This document shows, in pieces, positions 1-8,016 of a stretch of DNA of 33,134 nucleotides. Position numbers and translations under genes: made by a program. Every line of letters begins with the position of its first letter. Position 1 is the first letter of the stretch. The stretch is from positions 1-33,134 of the forward strand of contig CALEMW010000025.1 of assembly GCA_937910695.1 (NCBI GenBank), in the 5' to 3' direction. This stretch comes from an uncultured bacterium. Lineage in GTDB: Bacteria > Krumholzibacteriota > Krumholzibacteriia > LZORAL124-64-63. The notes beneath the pieces are model-generated. The model worked only from the letters and a program-made list of their open reading frames with translations, made no database searches and was not told where the DNA came from.

Positions 1-22
1 TTCCCGAAGAGCAGCGACGCGT

Positions 23-244
23 CTACTCGTCGTCCGAGTCTTCGTCGTCCGAGTCCTCGTCGTCCGAATCTTCGTCGTCGACAGCTTCAGGCAGCGGATC
101 GAGACCGTTGTCGAACTCGGCGATGGGCGGCCCCTCGCCTTCGATCTTCTTCTCCAGCTTCCGCTGAAGCTTGGCGTCCTTCTTCTTCTTCTTGTCGATT
201 TCCTTGCGTCGTTTCTCGAAGGAATAATTCGTCTTTCTCGCCAA
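23..244 (-). CDS. Small lysine-rich protein with acidic repeat tail
   Basis: This 73-residue protein has no function I can assign. Residues 1-35 are strongly basic with a run of five lysines and probably form one charged helix. The tail is four copies of an Asp-Ser-Asp-Asp-Glu type unit, so the two ends carry opposite charge. The start codon is TTG at 244-242, chosen because an AAGGAG box sits 6 bases upstream and no ATG precedes the conserved-looking Met-Ala-Arg-Lys-Thr-Asn-Tyr head. Short proteins with a similar head occur in many Gram-negative genomes as uncharacterised proteins (recalled, not searched). It follows the cyclophilin gene by 45 bases and may be co-transcribed with it. A nucleic-acid or ribosome-associated role would fit the charge pattern but is only a guess. 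Confidence 0.7.
   Translation of the reverse strand: MARKTNYSFEKRRKEIDKKKKKDAKLQRKLEKKIEGEGPPIAEFDNGLDPLPEAVDDEDSDDEDSDDEDSDDE
26..79. repeat. 15-bp tandem repeat inside the small charged gene
   Basis: Three full 15-bp units (26-40, 41-55, 56-70) and a decayed fourth (71-79) follow one another with one or two base differences. They stay in frame and encode the repeated Asp-Ser-Asp-Asp-Glu tail, so slippage would change tail length without a frameshift. Confidence 0.85.
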
Positions 245-270
245 AACTGACTCCTTGTTGCTGGACTAGA

Positions 271-307
271 GAGGTCGAGGACGGAGGACTCAGCCCTCCG
301 CGACCTC
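271..307 (-). terminator. Hairpin across the cyclophilin stop codon
   Basis: A 7-bp arm (271-277 with 301-307) and a 6-bp arm (282-287 with 295-300) pair around a 7-base loop, with a 4-base bulge on one side. It overlaps the stop codon at 290-292. No clear T-run follows on the minus strand, so it may be a weak terminator, an attenuator or an mRNA-stabilising structure between the cyclophilin and the small downstream gene. Confidence 0.4.
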
Positions 308-775
308 GACCTTCTCCATCACGTCACCCTGCTCCACGCCGTCGACCACGTTCTGGCCGGCGACAACCTTGCCGAACACGGTGTGCCTTCCGTCCAGGTG
401 AGGCTGGGGCGCGTGCGTGATGAAGAACTGACTGCCGTTGGTTCCAGGGCCGGCGTTGGCCATGGAAATCACACCTGCTTCGTGTCGGAGAGGATTGCCC
501 TCGAATTCATCGTCGAAGCGGTAGCCGGGGCCGCCCATGCCGGTGCCGGTGGGGTCGCCGCCCTGAATCATGAAATCGCTGATCACGCGATGGAACACGA
601 TGCCGTCGTAAAAACCCTCGCGAACCAGGAACACGAAGTTGTTCACTGTCTTGGGCGCGAACTCGGGAAAAAGCTCGAGTTCGATGGCACCCCTATTGGT
701 CGTAATCGTGGCGCGTTTCACCGTGCCGATGTCATCCTGCATCGCAGGTGGTTGGTCCCACTTCTGGTGACTCAT
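290..775 (-). CDS. Cyclophilin-type peptidyl-prolyl cis-trans isomerase
   Basis: A single-domain cyclophilin of 161 residues that should speed up isomerisation of Xaa-Pro bonds during protein folding. The core is complete: the Phe-His-Arg-Val-Ile active-site segment near residue 60, Gln-Gly-Gly-Asp-Pro near 71, the [13 protein letters not shown] block near 106-118, and a Leu-Asp-Gly-Arg-His-Thr-Val-Phe-Gly strand near 127. A His replaces the Trp found before Leu-Asp-Gly in cyclosporin-sensitive cyclophilins. No signal peptide is visible, so it is probably cytoplasmic. The ATG at 775 has an AGGAGG box 6 bases upstream. It follows rho by 10 bases and is likely in the same transcript. Confidence 0.95.
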   Translation of the reverse strand: MSHQKWDQPPAMQDDIGTVKRATITTNRGAIELELFPEFAPKTVNNFVFLVREGFYDGIVFHRVISDFMIQGGDPTGTGMGGPGYRFDDEFEGNPLRHEAGVISMANAGPGTNGSQFFITHAPQPHLDGRHTVFGKVVAGQNVVDGVEQGDVMEKVEVAEG

Positions 776-785
776 GTCACTCCTC

Positions 786-1883
786 CTAGATCTTGATGGC
801 GTTCATCAGGTCGGCGTTGGTCGGCGCCTTCTCCATTTGTGTCATCAGGCCGGTCAGGGCCGAACGCGGGTCGCGACTGGCCAGGAACCGCCGAATGGCG
901 TTCAGCCAGACCATTTCTTCTTCCGAGTAGAGCAGGTCGTCGCGACGTGTGCCGCTGGCCCGCAGGTCGATGGCCGGAAAAATGCGCGCCTCGGCCAACG
1001 AGCGGCTCAGCACCAGTTCCATATTACCGGTGCCTTTGAATTCCTGAAAGATCAGATCGTCCATGCGCGAACCCGTCTCGATCAGCGCCGTGGCGATCAC
1101 GGTCACCGAACCGCCGTTCTCGACGTTGCGGGCCATGCCGAAGAATTTCCGAGGAATCTCCAGAGCCCCGGCACCGACACCGCCGCTCATGGTGCGCTTG
1201 TTGCCGCGGTCGTTGGAATTGAAGGCGCGGGCCATGCGCGTAAGGCTGTCGACGAGCACCACGATGTCGCGGCCGCATTCGAGTTCGCACTGGATGTGGG
1301 CCATGACGGTTTCGGCGAGGAGCACATGGGAGGCGATGTCCTGATCGCTCGAACTGGCCAGGACTTCGGCCTTCACCTGGCGACGGAAGTGTGTGACCTC
1401 TTCGGGTCTCTCGTCGACCAGCAGCACCATGACGCGCACTGCGGGGTCGCTGAAGGCGATGGCGTTGGCGAGTTCCTCGAGGATCCTGGTCTTGCCCGCC
1501 TTGGGCGGCGAGACGATCAGACCCCGAGTGCCCTTGCCGATGGGGGAGATGAGATCCACAAGGCGCATGGTCAGATTGCCACAATCGCCCAGCCGGAAGC
1601 GTTGCTCGGGGCTGATGGCCGTAAGCTTGTCGTAGCGGGTGCGCCCCTTGAAGTCGACGGGAGCAAGGCCGCACACGGCGTCCACCGTAGCAAGACGAAA
1701 GCCTTTGTTGCCCTTTTGAACGGCACCGGTGAGTTCGGCTCCGGTCTCGAGTCCGTACTGCTGGATCAGCTGCTGGGTCACAAAGACGTCGTTGTCTCCT
1801 GGTCGGTAGGACTGAGCTGGATTGCGTAGAAACCCGCCGCCCTTCTGGTGGAGCGTGAGCACGCCGGTGGCCTGTTCCGTCAT
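786..1883 (-). CDS. rho: Transcription termination factor Rho, lacking N-terminal helix bundle
   Basis: Hexameric RNA-dependent ATPase that ends transcription. The primary RNA-binding (cold-shock-like) domain starts almost at residue 1, with the Gly-Gly-Gly-Phe-Leu-Arg strand at 15-20. The ATPase has the P-loop PPKAGKT at 126-132, a Walker B segment ending in Val-Asp-Ser-Leu-Thr-Arg near 211, and the R-loop Gly-Gly-Val-Gly-Ala-Gly-Ala-Leu. At 365 residues it is about 50 shorter than the E. coli protein (419), the loss being the N-terminal helix bundle. The start cannot move upstream because an in-frame TGA lies five codons before the ATG. The ribosome site is weak (AAAGG). The 160-base leader carries a candidate promoter. 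Confidence 0.95.
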   Translation of the reverse strand: MTEQATGVLTLHQKGGGFLRNPAQSYRPGDNDVFVTQQLIQQYGLETGAELTGAVQKGNKGFRLATVDAVCGLAPVDFKGRTRYDKLTAISPEQRFRLGDCGNLTMRLVDLISPIGKGTRGLIVSPPKAGKTRILEELANAIAFSDPAVRVMVLLVDERPEEVTHFRRQVKAEVLASSSDQDIASHVLLAETVMAHIQCELECGRDIVVLVDSLTRMARAFNSNDRGNKRTMSGGVGAGALEIPRKFFGMARNVENGGSVTVIATALIETGSRMDDLIFQEFKGTGNMELVLSRSLAEARIFPAIDLRASGTRRDDLLYSEEEMVWLNAIRRFLASRDPRSALTGLMTQMEKAPTNADLMNAIKI

Positions 1884-1995
1884 CGAGACGACCTTTCAAG
1901 GGTGGGCTGTCGGGTTGTGGGCCGGAGATCAACGCGGAGAGCGGGGCTCGTCATGGGCTGGACGTCGGTCCGGCGAAGCGAACACAGCCCGGGTC

Positions 1996-2024
1996 CATCA
2001 TGGGGCATGGGCGGTCCCGGGTCA
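1996..2024 (-). promoter_or_regulatory. Candidate sigma-70 promoter for rho
   Basis: On the minus strand TTGACC (2019-2024) is followed after 17 bases by CATGAT (1996-2001), a good -35 and a moderate -10, about 105 bases before the rho start. That leaves a leader long enough for autogenous control, which is known for rho in enteric bacteria but is not demonstrated here. Confidence 0.4.
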
Positions 2025-2043
2025 ATGTTCGACATGCATCCCG

Positions 2044-3252
2044 TCAGCCGGCGCGGCGGAGGCGGATGACTTCGAGGGCGACGTCTTCTCCTTCGAGATC
2101 TTCCGCCTCTCTCCCAACGATTCTTCCCTTGTACATGGAATCGAACGCACCTGTGATGTTACGGACATGGAAAAACCCGCCGTCGTTCATGATTCCGAAT
2201 GCATCACGCTTCTCATCGAACATATAGGTGATCAGCACTTCGCCGCGATAGATCCCGTCCGACTCGAAGACGTCGTAGCGTTGACTCGCGCCTACCGGGA
2301 GTCCTCGCCTCCCAAAGCACGTAGACACCCAGATGGAACCGTCGTCGAGGACCTGGATCGAGTTGATGATCGGGTCCGTCGGCAGAAAGTGAGTCTCGAC
2401 CTCGAGCACTTCGTCGCCACGTGTGTAGGTGACACCTTTGGCGAGTTCTTCAAAATCCTCTTCACTTCTGCGGTATGGCTCATAGGAACGTTCGACCACC
2501 TTGGTGATCACTCCGTCGGGCGTGAGGAATTCGAGGCGGTAGGCGTCTCGATCCACCGCGCGGACCAGCGTTCCATCGGGTAGCAGATCCCAGGTGAACG
2601 AGGGAAAGAACGTCTTTTGCTCGTCATGGACCGGATGGCTGAAGTTCTCCACCGACGATTTCTCGAGCAAGGTCAGCTGGTTTTCGCCATCCGGCGTGAT
2701 CTGCGAGACATGACGCCGCGATGTCCATTCATCGTTGGCCGATTCCGATCGACTGCGGTCCTGCCCGAAGACGACGACGACACCGGCCGCCTCCCGGACC
2801 CGCCACCAGAATCCCATGCCCTCGACTGGCGAGATCGTATCGAGGGGTGTGCCGTCTCGATTCAACTTCACGATCTTCGGCGGAAAAGTCTGCAGGAGAC
2901 CCACGGCTCCGTCGGAGAAGAGCAGGAGATCACTCGGATTCTCCAGCTCGCCCGGCCCCTCTCCCTTGCGGCTCAGATTCCCGACGAATTCTCCCTCGGG
3001 TGTCAGCTCCAAGACGTGAGCAAGCTGTCTATCCAGAATCAGGACGTTGCCGTCGGGCGCGACGATCCCTCGGGAAGGAACACCGAGCAACGGAGCGTCG
3101 GGATCTTCACTGTCGATCCGCCAGACCTCTTCAAGCACCCAGGTTTCGCTGATCGGCGGTTCGGTAGGGGCGGTGATCAGAACCGGCTCCGCTACGGATG
3201 CCCGCAGTGAGAGAACAACCAGAATCATCGGGAAGATGATGAAAGACCGCAT
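2044..3252 (-). CDS. Exported six-bladed beta-propeller protein
   Basis: A 402-residue protein of unknown role. Residues 1-21 form a signal peptide with a hydrophobic stretch ending in Ala-Ser-Val-Ala, so it should be exported. The rest has repeated blade-like segments such as Ala-Pro-Asp-Gly-Asn-Val, Thr-Pro-Glu-Gly-Glu-Phe-Val-Gly, Leu-Asp-Asp-Gly-Ser-Ile-Trp-Val-Ser and Glu-Ser-Asp-Gly-Ile-Tyr-Arg-Gly, typical of NHL and six-bladed propellers common in FCB-group and related bacteria. The start at 3252 is chosen because GGAGG lies 4 bases upstream and the signal peptide begins there; a longer open frame to 3411 would put a poor leader in front. It follows the YeiH-family gene by 104 bases. 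Its ligand or partner cannot be told from sequence. Confidence 0.8.
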   Translation of the reverse strand: MRSFIIFPMILVVLSLRASVAEPVLITAPTEPPISETWVLEEVWRIDSEDPDAPLLGVPSRGIVAPDGNVLILDRQLAHVLELTPEGEFVGNLSRKGEGPGELENPSDLLLFSDGAVGLLQTFPPKIVKLNRDGTPLDTISPVEGMGFWWRVREAAGVVVVFGQDRSRSESANDEWTSRRHVSQITPDGENQLTLLEKSSVENFSHPVHDEQKTFFPSFTWDLLPDGTLVRAVDRDAYRLEFLTPDGVITKVVERSYEPYRRSEEDFEELAKGVTYTRGDEVLEVETHFLPTDPIINSIQVLDDGSIWVSTCFGRRGLPVGASQRYDVFESDGIYRGEVLITYMFDEKRDAFGIMNDGGFFHVRNITGAFDSMYKGRIVGREAEDLEGEDVALEVIRLRRAG

Positions 3253-3356
3253 AATTCCTCCAATGACGACATGATGCCACGCATGGCCTCGACCGATATG
3301 AACGGACCGTATCATAGAGAATGGAATCTCGGCAACCATCCGGAACTGAGGCGGCT

Positions 3357-4283
3357 TCAGCCGAACACACGGCGGACAGCGACCAACCCCGATGCGGCGA
3401 CGGCGATCCACAGGATCACGCCCTGAACCAGTGGACGCACCCCCACGGTCTGGACTGCGTCACGCGTCAAACTGCCGCCGATCAGAAAGAGGGTAAGGCA
3501 TAGTCCCAGCTTCGCACCTCCGACGACCATGACATAGGCAGATTCCCAGGCAGGTACGGCCGTGCGCAACGCCGCAACAGCCAGAAAAAAGAGGATAAAC
3601 CAGGGATAAGACACTCGGCCGGGATGACCCCGTCGTGCGATGGACAGCCCCAACACCAGCGGCACGATCCAAAGCGCTCGGACGAGCTTGACCGTCGTCG
3701 CGGTGTGCAGAGCCACTTCGCCGTATCGGGCCGCCGCACCCACCACCGAGCTCGTATCGTGAATCGCGATGGCCGACCACACCCCGAATTCCTGCTGTCC
3801 AAGGCCCAAGGCTCTGCCCAGGGGTGGAAAGACAAAAAGGGCGACTGCATTGAGCACGAAGATCGTCGCCAGCGACACGGACATGGCCTGTTCGTCTGCA
3901 TCGATCACCGAACCGACCGCGGCGATGGCGCTGCCGCCGCAGATGGCCGTACCCGACGAGACGAGTAACGAGGTCGGGCCCTCGACCTTCAGCATTCTCC
4001 CGACGACGATTCCCAACGCAAGAGTGCCGACGATCGTCACCACAGTGAATCCGAAGCCCGTTCGTCCCGCCTCCCAAACGATCCCCAGATTCATGCCCGC
4101 TCCCAGTCCGACCACCGACAACTGAAGAAGAGAGCGAGCGATCCGTTGGGAGACCACAGGAAAGGGATTCCCAAGGGCGAGGGCCAACCCCAGCCCCAAG
4201 GCGAGGGCGACCGGTGGTGTGATCAAACCGGATACGGCGAATCCGCCGAAACCCAGAAAGAGGAATCGGCGGAACATCGTCAA
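3357..4283 (-). CDS. YeiH/UPF0324 family membrane protein, putative exporter
   Basis: An integral inner-membrane protein of 308 residues with about nine hydrophobic helices. It carries YeiH (UPF0324) features: the early Gly-Leu-Gly-Ala-Gly-Met-Asn-Leu segment near 60, Ser-Ser-Gly-Thr-Ala-Ile-Cys-Gly-Gly-Ser-Ala-Ile near 108-119, and His-Asp-Thr-Ser-Ser-Val-Val-Gly-Ala near 176. Members are named putative sulfate exporters, but the substrate is poorly proven, so I do not assign one. The TTG at 4283 overlaps the upstream stop as TTGA; an ATG two codons in (4277) is equally possible and neither has a clear ribosome site, which suggests translational coupling. It sits between two exported proteins of unknown role. 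Confidence 0.85.
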   Translation of the reverse strand: MTMFRRFLFLGFGGFAVSGLITPPVALALGLGLALALGNPFPVVSQRIARSLLQLSVVGLGAGMNLGIVWEAGRTGFGFTVVTIVGTLALGIVVGRMLKVEGPTSLLVSSGTAICGGSAIAAVGSVIDADEQAMSVSLATIFVLNAVALFVFPPLGRALGLGQQEFGVWSAIAIHDTSSVVGAAARYGEVALHTATTVKLVRALWIVPLVLGLSIARRGHPGRVSYPWFILFFLAVAALRTAVPAWESAYVMVVGGAKLGLCLTLFLIGGSLTRDAVQTVGVRPLVQGVILWIAVAASGLVAVRRVFG

Positions 4284-5248
4284 CGGAACAAAGCCTTCAT
4301 GCTCCCCCAGCTAAGGTCCTCGTTGGGCACGGGAACCGACATCGTCGAGGTCAGCACCGTCGTGGGATAAGCCCCGACCGGCGCTACGATGACGAAGGGT
4401 AATAAGCCGTATTCCGGATACCCGCCCACGCTCAACATCATGCCGTCGCTGGTTTCCGTTCCCGTGGACAGGGTCAGCGTGGCCATGAGCGACGCTGCTC
4501 CGGGGGCTCCGGCAAGGGGCGGCGAGAAGGATAAGATCGCACCGCCGGCGAGATCGCCGTTCAGATTCGCACCGTCCGGCAGAGCGACGGAGACGAGATC
4601 GATACCCGGTGGCAGATTGAGGCTCAGATACGAACTGTTGATGGGATGTTCAAGGTCGCGGAGCATGAGATAGGCGGTGACCGTCTCACCCTCGCCGCCA
4701 TTGAACGATCCTTCGAGCTGAGTGCCCGCCCCGTCGAAGAAGATGCCGATCTCGGGCTGGATGTAGGACCTGAGTTCCAGCGTGTTTCCGTCGGAGGCAT
4801 GGAGATTTCCCAGGGAATCGGAGACCAGAATCGAACTCTCGTCGGGATGGGGTTCCACCCAATAATTCGATATCGCAAGCCGCTCGGTGAAGATCAGGAA
4901 ACTGGCGATCACCGCCGGCGTTCCGAACTGGGGCACAGGTGTGGTTAGACCCAGCTCCACACCTGAAAACAGATTGCCGATGGCCACGCCTTCCGGGAAC
5001 GATTCACCGACCCGCAGGAAGCCATAGCTCTCTCCCAGACGGAACGAAGCTCCGCCGATCATCATCTCGGCGTTCTCCACCACCACATAAATGGTGGTCA
5101 CCCGGTTGTAGAGAATTTGATCTGAAGGGCCGACCGGGGATTTGTCGAGGGACGTGTAGAGACTGATCAGGGGCTGGGCGTCGGCTAGGCCGGCCAACAG
5201 GAGAAGCGTGGTCAACAGGAGGATCGAATATCGATACGGATTCTTCAT
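4280..5248 (-). CDS. Exported protein of unknown function
   Basis: A 322-residue protein whose first 23 residues are a clear signal peptide (basic Lys-Asn-Pro-Tyr-Arg start, Leu-rich core, Ala-Asp-Ala cut). The mature part is rich in Gly, Leu and beta-prone residues and lacks catalytic motifs I recognise. Two stretches, near residues 35-110 and 185-265, have the spacing of an Ig-like or cohesin-like beta-sandwich: a strand, a Gly-rich turn, then Leu-Pro-Pro-Gly-Ile-Asp-Leu-Val-Ser-Val. Such modules occur in secreted proteins of Eisenbacteria and similar lineages, but the resemblance is loose. The start at 5248 has GGGAGAG 6 bases upstream; the frame is open to 5383 but that leader is not protein-like. 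Its stop overlaps the start of the YeiH-family gene. Confidence 0.65.
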   Translation of the reverse strand: MKNPYRYSILLLTTLLLLAGLADAQPLISLYTSLDKSPVGPSDQILYNRVTTIYVVVENAEMMIGGASFRLGESYGFLRVGESFPEGVAIGNLFSGVELGLTTPVPQFGTPAVIASFLIFTERLAISNYWVEPHPDESSILVSDSLGNLHASDGNTLELRSYIQPEIGIFFDGAGTQLEGSFNGGEGETVTAYLMLRDLEHPINSSYLSLNLPPGIDLVSVALPDGANLNGDLAGGAILSFSPPLAGAPGAASLMATLTLSTGTETSDGMMLSVGGYPEYGLLPFVIVAPVGAYPTTVLTSTMSVPVPNEDLSWGSMKALFR

Positions 5249-5300
5249 GGTGTCTCTCCCAATGAACGTCGGGGTGGGGAACGGCGATGTTATGTTCACC

Positions 5301-5309
5301 AGTATACCA
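5301..5309 (-). promoter_or_regulatory. Extended -10 promoter for the exported protein gene
   Basis: On the minus strand TGGTATACT at 5309-5301 is an extended -10 (TGn plus TATACT). It lies about 50 bases before the ATG at 5248, in the 79-base gap after the LysE gene. No good -35 is visible at the right spacing, which is common for extended -10 promoters. Confidence 0.45.
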
Positions 5310-5327
5310 TGACACGATATCCAAAAC

Positions 5328-5942
5328 TCAAGCTCCGAGCGTTCCTTTCCAGACCGAGTACAGGCCAAACAGTGCCAGAGCAACGGCGGAAAGCCCCGAC
5401 GAGGCCCGTCTCACCCGCGGACCCAGACTCCTTGCCCCGGCAAACAAACCGATCACACCCATCAGTGTCACGACCATCGTCACATAGAAAACGGCCACCA
5501 GTGCGACCGCACTTGCCGGGTCGTTGCGCCAGGCCTGCAACAGCAGCGGGCCCATGATCAGGCTCCAGCCGAGCCACGGTCCAGGGCCCAGCAGATTGAC
5601 CAAGGCGGCCTGCAGGAGGGTTTTGCCGTCGGACCCGCCATCGCTTTCCGGATCTTCGACAACACCTATCCGCCAGTTGCGGAACGCTCCGACCGCCAGA
5701 TAGAGCAAGAGAAGCCCACCGGCCACCTGCAGCCCCTGGATCACCGGTCCCGAGATGCGGCTCAGCACCAGCATCACGATCGTGATGACCGGCACGTCGC
5801 TCAACAACGGTGCAAAGGCCGCAGGCAGAGCCCGGCGCCAGCCACGGCTCAAGGCTTGAGACACGACATAGGCCTGGAAGGGACCGGGCTGGGCGGCGGC
5901 GGCGAAGGCATAAGTGATGACGAAGGCGAGAGTAGGTGACAT
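5328..5942 (-). CDS. LysE/RhtB family translocator
   Basis: A small inner-membrane exporter of 204 residues with about six hydrophobic helices. The N-terminal Pro-Gly-Pro segment near residue 20, the Asp in the third helix region (Leu-Leu-Ser-Asp-Val-Pro), the hydrophilic linker near 95-108 and the Asn-Leu-Leu-Gly-Pro-Gly-Pro block near 114 match the LysE superfamily, which exports amino acids and related small molecules. Substrate cannot be read from sequence. An AGGAGG box lies 8 bases before the ATG at 5942; a GTG one codon upstream (5945) is an alternative. It starts 54 bases after the end of citF and may ride on the citrate lyase transcript, though a functional link is unproven. Confidence 0.88.
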   Translation of the reverse strand: MSPTLAFVITYAFAAAAQPGPFQAYVVSQALSRGWRRALPAAFAPLLSDVPVITIVMLVLSRISGPVIQGLQVAGGLLLLYLAVGAFRNWRIGVVEDPESDGGSDGKTLLQAALVNLLGPGPWLGWSLIMGPLLLQAWRNDPASAVALVAVFYVTMVVTLMGVIGLFAGARSLGPRVRRASSGLSAVALALFGLYSVWKGTLGA

Positions 5943-5995
5943 CACTGAGCCCTCCTGCTAGCGATATCCAGACGTTTGGACGATCGACAGCTATC

Positions 5996-7552
5996 TCACC
6001 CCCGCACTTCCCGCACACAATCGATGACCGTGCCGTCCACCCACTTGATGGCCGCCACGACCTTGTCGCCCAGGTCCGGCGCCGCCGGCGCGCCGCCGAC
6101 GATCTCCTCCACCTCGGCCTTGATCTCGCGGATGTCCCGGATCGGCAGCGACGAGTCGCGGAGCTTGTCGACGAGGTCGCGCCGCAACGGGTTGATGGCG
6201 ATGCCGCGTTCGGTCACGATCACGTCGATCAGCTCGCCGGGTCCGCAGAGGGTCGTCACCTTGTCCACGAGCACGGGGATCCGGTCGCGGAACGAGGGGA
6301 TCGGCAGGATCGTGCACTTGCTCGCCAGGCAGTTCATCCAGCCGCCGATGCCGTGGAGCAGCCGGCCGTCCGAGTGCGTGACGACGTTGGCGTTGAAGTC
6401 GACGTCGACCTCGGTGGCGCCGAGCACGACAGCGTCGAGCATCGAGGCGAAGTTGCCCTTGCCGTGCCAGTTGTAGCTGGTGAACGGCGACGTGTTCACG
6501 TGCCCCGCGTTCTCGCGCATCGAGCGTACTCCTTCGAGGTCGAAGGTCTGACCGTCGAGAATGTAGTCCGTGAGACCTTCTTCGAGCATGTCCACGAGGT
6601 ACTGGGTGGAACCGCCGCGTACGAAACGAGCTTTGATGTTGCGCTCGCGCATCATGTCGCGCAGGAAGAGGGCGAAGCTCAGGGCCGTGCCGCCGGCACC
6701 GGCCTGGAAGCTGAACCCGTCGCGGACGATGCCGGCCTCGTCGCAGAACCGCGCCGTGAGTTCGGCGATGAGCAGACGGTCCGGCGACTTGGTGATCTCG
6801 GTGGTTCCCGACACGATCTTGCTCGCGTCGCCGATCTTGTCCATGACCACGACCTGGTCCACGTTATTCCCCTGAATCTGCCAGGGGATGCACGGGAACG
6901 GCACCAGGTTGTCGGTCACGGCGATCACGTGGTCGGCGTACATCGAGTCCGCGAGCGCGAAGCCCAGCAGGCCACAGGCGGTGGGGCCGCGGTCGCCGGT
7001 GGCGTTGCCGAAGGGGTCGGCCGTCGGGGCCGCGATCACCGCGATGTCGATGTGCACCTCGCCGTCCTGAACAGCCTGCCAGCGACCGCCGTGGCTGCGC
7101 AGAACAGCCATGCCCTTCATTTTGCCACTGGAGCAGTAGTCGCCGAGGGGACCGTTCATGGAGCCTTCGATGTGATGGATCACGCCTTGTTCCATCAGGT
7201 CGATCATCCCCGCATGGCAGGGAAACGACGCGCTCGGAAACCAACGCAGATCCTTCACGCCCAGTTCTGCGGCGGCCTGGAACACGGCGTTGGCCACCAT
7301 GTCTCCGTTGCGCAGATGGTGATGGCTGCCGATGGTCATGCCGTCGCGAAGACCGGCATTTCGAAGCGCCGTTTTGATATCGCCCACGACCTTGTTCCCG
7401 TCGGCCGGATAGTCCTGACAGGCACGGATCGGGGGGGCTGCCCTGCGGCCGTCGGGGACGAACTTGCCTGCGCCCTGGAAAGGCACTGCCGCGGCGCCGT
7501 TGATCTCCACCGGAACCTGGCGGCCGGCGGCGTTGGTGACCAGCTTCGTCAT
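5996..7552 (-). CDS. citF: Citrate lyase alpha subunit (citrate CoA-transferase)
   Basis: The 518-residue alpha subunit swaps the acetyl group on the acyl-carrier thioester for citrate, giving citryl-ACP and acetate. Length is close to the roughly 510 usual for CitF. Recognisable CitF stretches are Asp-Gly-Met-Thr-Ile-Gly-Ser-His-His near 69-78, Ser-His-Gly-Gly-Arg-Trp near 153, Phe-Gly-Asn-Ala-Thr-Gly near 181, Phe-Asn-Ala-Asn-Val-Val-Thr-His-Ser-Asp-Gly near 390, and the end block Asp-Gly-Thr-Val-Ile-Asp. The ATG overlaps the stop of the preceding cysteine-protein gene as ATGA, so translation is coupled. CitE and CitD functions lie upstream in one fused gene. No citC, citX or citG is in the window. 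Confidence 0.93.
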   Translation of the reverse strand: MTKLVTNAAGRQVPVEINGAAAVPFQGAGKFVPDGRRAAPPIRACQDYPADGNKVVGDIKTALRNAGLRDGMTIGSHHHLRNGDMVANAVFQAAAELGVKDLRWFPSASFPCHAGMIDLMEQGVIHHIEGSMNGPLGDYCSSGKMKGMAVLRSHGGRWQAVQDGEVHIDIAVIAAPTADPFGNATGDRGPTACGLLGFALADSMYADHVIAVTDNLVPFPCIPWQIQGNNVDQVVVMDKIGDASKIVSGTTEITKSPDRLLIAELTARFCDEAGIVRDGFSFQAGAGGTALSFALFLRDMMRERNIKARFVRGGSTQYLVDMLEEGLTDYILDGQTFDLEGVRSMRENAGHVNTSPFTSYNWHGKGNFASMLDAVVLGATEVDVDFNANVVTHSDGRLLHGIGGWMNCLASKCTILPIPSFRDRIPVLVDKVTTLCGPGELIDVIVTERGIAINPLRRDLVDKLRDSSLPIRDIREIKAEVEEIVGGAPAAPDLGDKVVAAIKWVDGTVIDCVREVRG

Positions 7553-8016
7553 GCCGGAAACTCCTGATCGGGGTGATCGAGCAATTCCTCGAGAATCTCA
7601 CACGAAGCCCGCACCAACTCCGGGCAGACCTCCTGGGTCAATCCCTCTACCTTGACCCGTTCCGCAACTCCCGGTTCGCCGAGATTCACTCCCAACAGTC
7701 CGGTGCACGAAGTGCAGCCCTTGCGGGCCGCGTAGCGGCGCAGGTACTCCTGTGTCAGAATTCGGATGCGTTCCTCACCCTCTGCATCGTCGGGACGGGT
7801 GTGGCCGTATTTCAGGCCGAGCACAAGCAGGGCGCCGGAGGTCGCTCCGCAAGGTCCGTCGGTACGTGAAACGCCTCCGGCAAGCGGAGCGGCTGCCTTC
7901 AAGGCCGTCTCGCGGTCGAGTCCCAGATCAGGTCCGTATGTCGCGAGCAGCGACTGGGCGCAGCTGTAGCCTGCCACGAACATGGCCACGGCCTGTTCCG
8001 ACTTGGGGAGCATCAT
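7549..8016 (-). CDS. C_GCAxxG_C_C family cysteine-rich protein
   Basis: A 155-residue protein of the C_GCAxxG_C_C family (probable redox or metal-binding proteins of unknown biochemical role). The pattern is a Gly-Tyr-Ser-Cys-Ala-Gln start (C19), Gly-Gly-Val-Ser-Arg near 47-51, Gly-Pro-Cys-Gly-Ala-Thr-Ser-Gly (C56), a Cys-Thr-Ser-Cys pair (C101, C104) and two late cysteines (C131, C139). Six spaced cysteines suggest an iron-sulfur cluster or disulfide relay, which is inference. It lies inside the citrate lyase operon, with ATGA overlaps to both the CitD-CitE fusion upstream and citF downstream, so it is made with the complex. Family members occur in many anaerobes; a place between citE and citF is not in operons I know. 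Confidence 0.85.
   Translation of the reverse strand: MMLPKSEQAVAMFVAGYSCAQSLLATYGPDLGLDRETALKAAAPLAGGVSRTDGPCGATSGALLVLGLKYGHTRPDDAEGEERIRILTQEYLRRYAARKGCTSCTGLLGVNLGEPGVAERVKVEGLTQEVCPELVRASCEILEELLDHPDQEFPA

Noticed and set aside
5936..7567. A 543-codon open frame on the plus strand opposite citF.
   Set aside because: It is the antisense image of a certain gene. High GC at third positions keeps the opposite frame open, and its His/Val/Asp/Arg-rich product has no domain.
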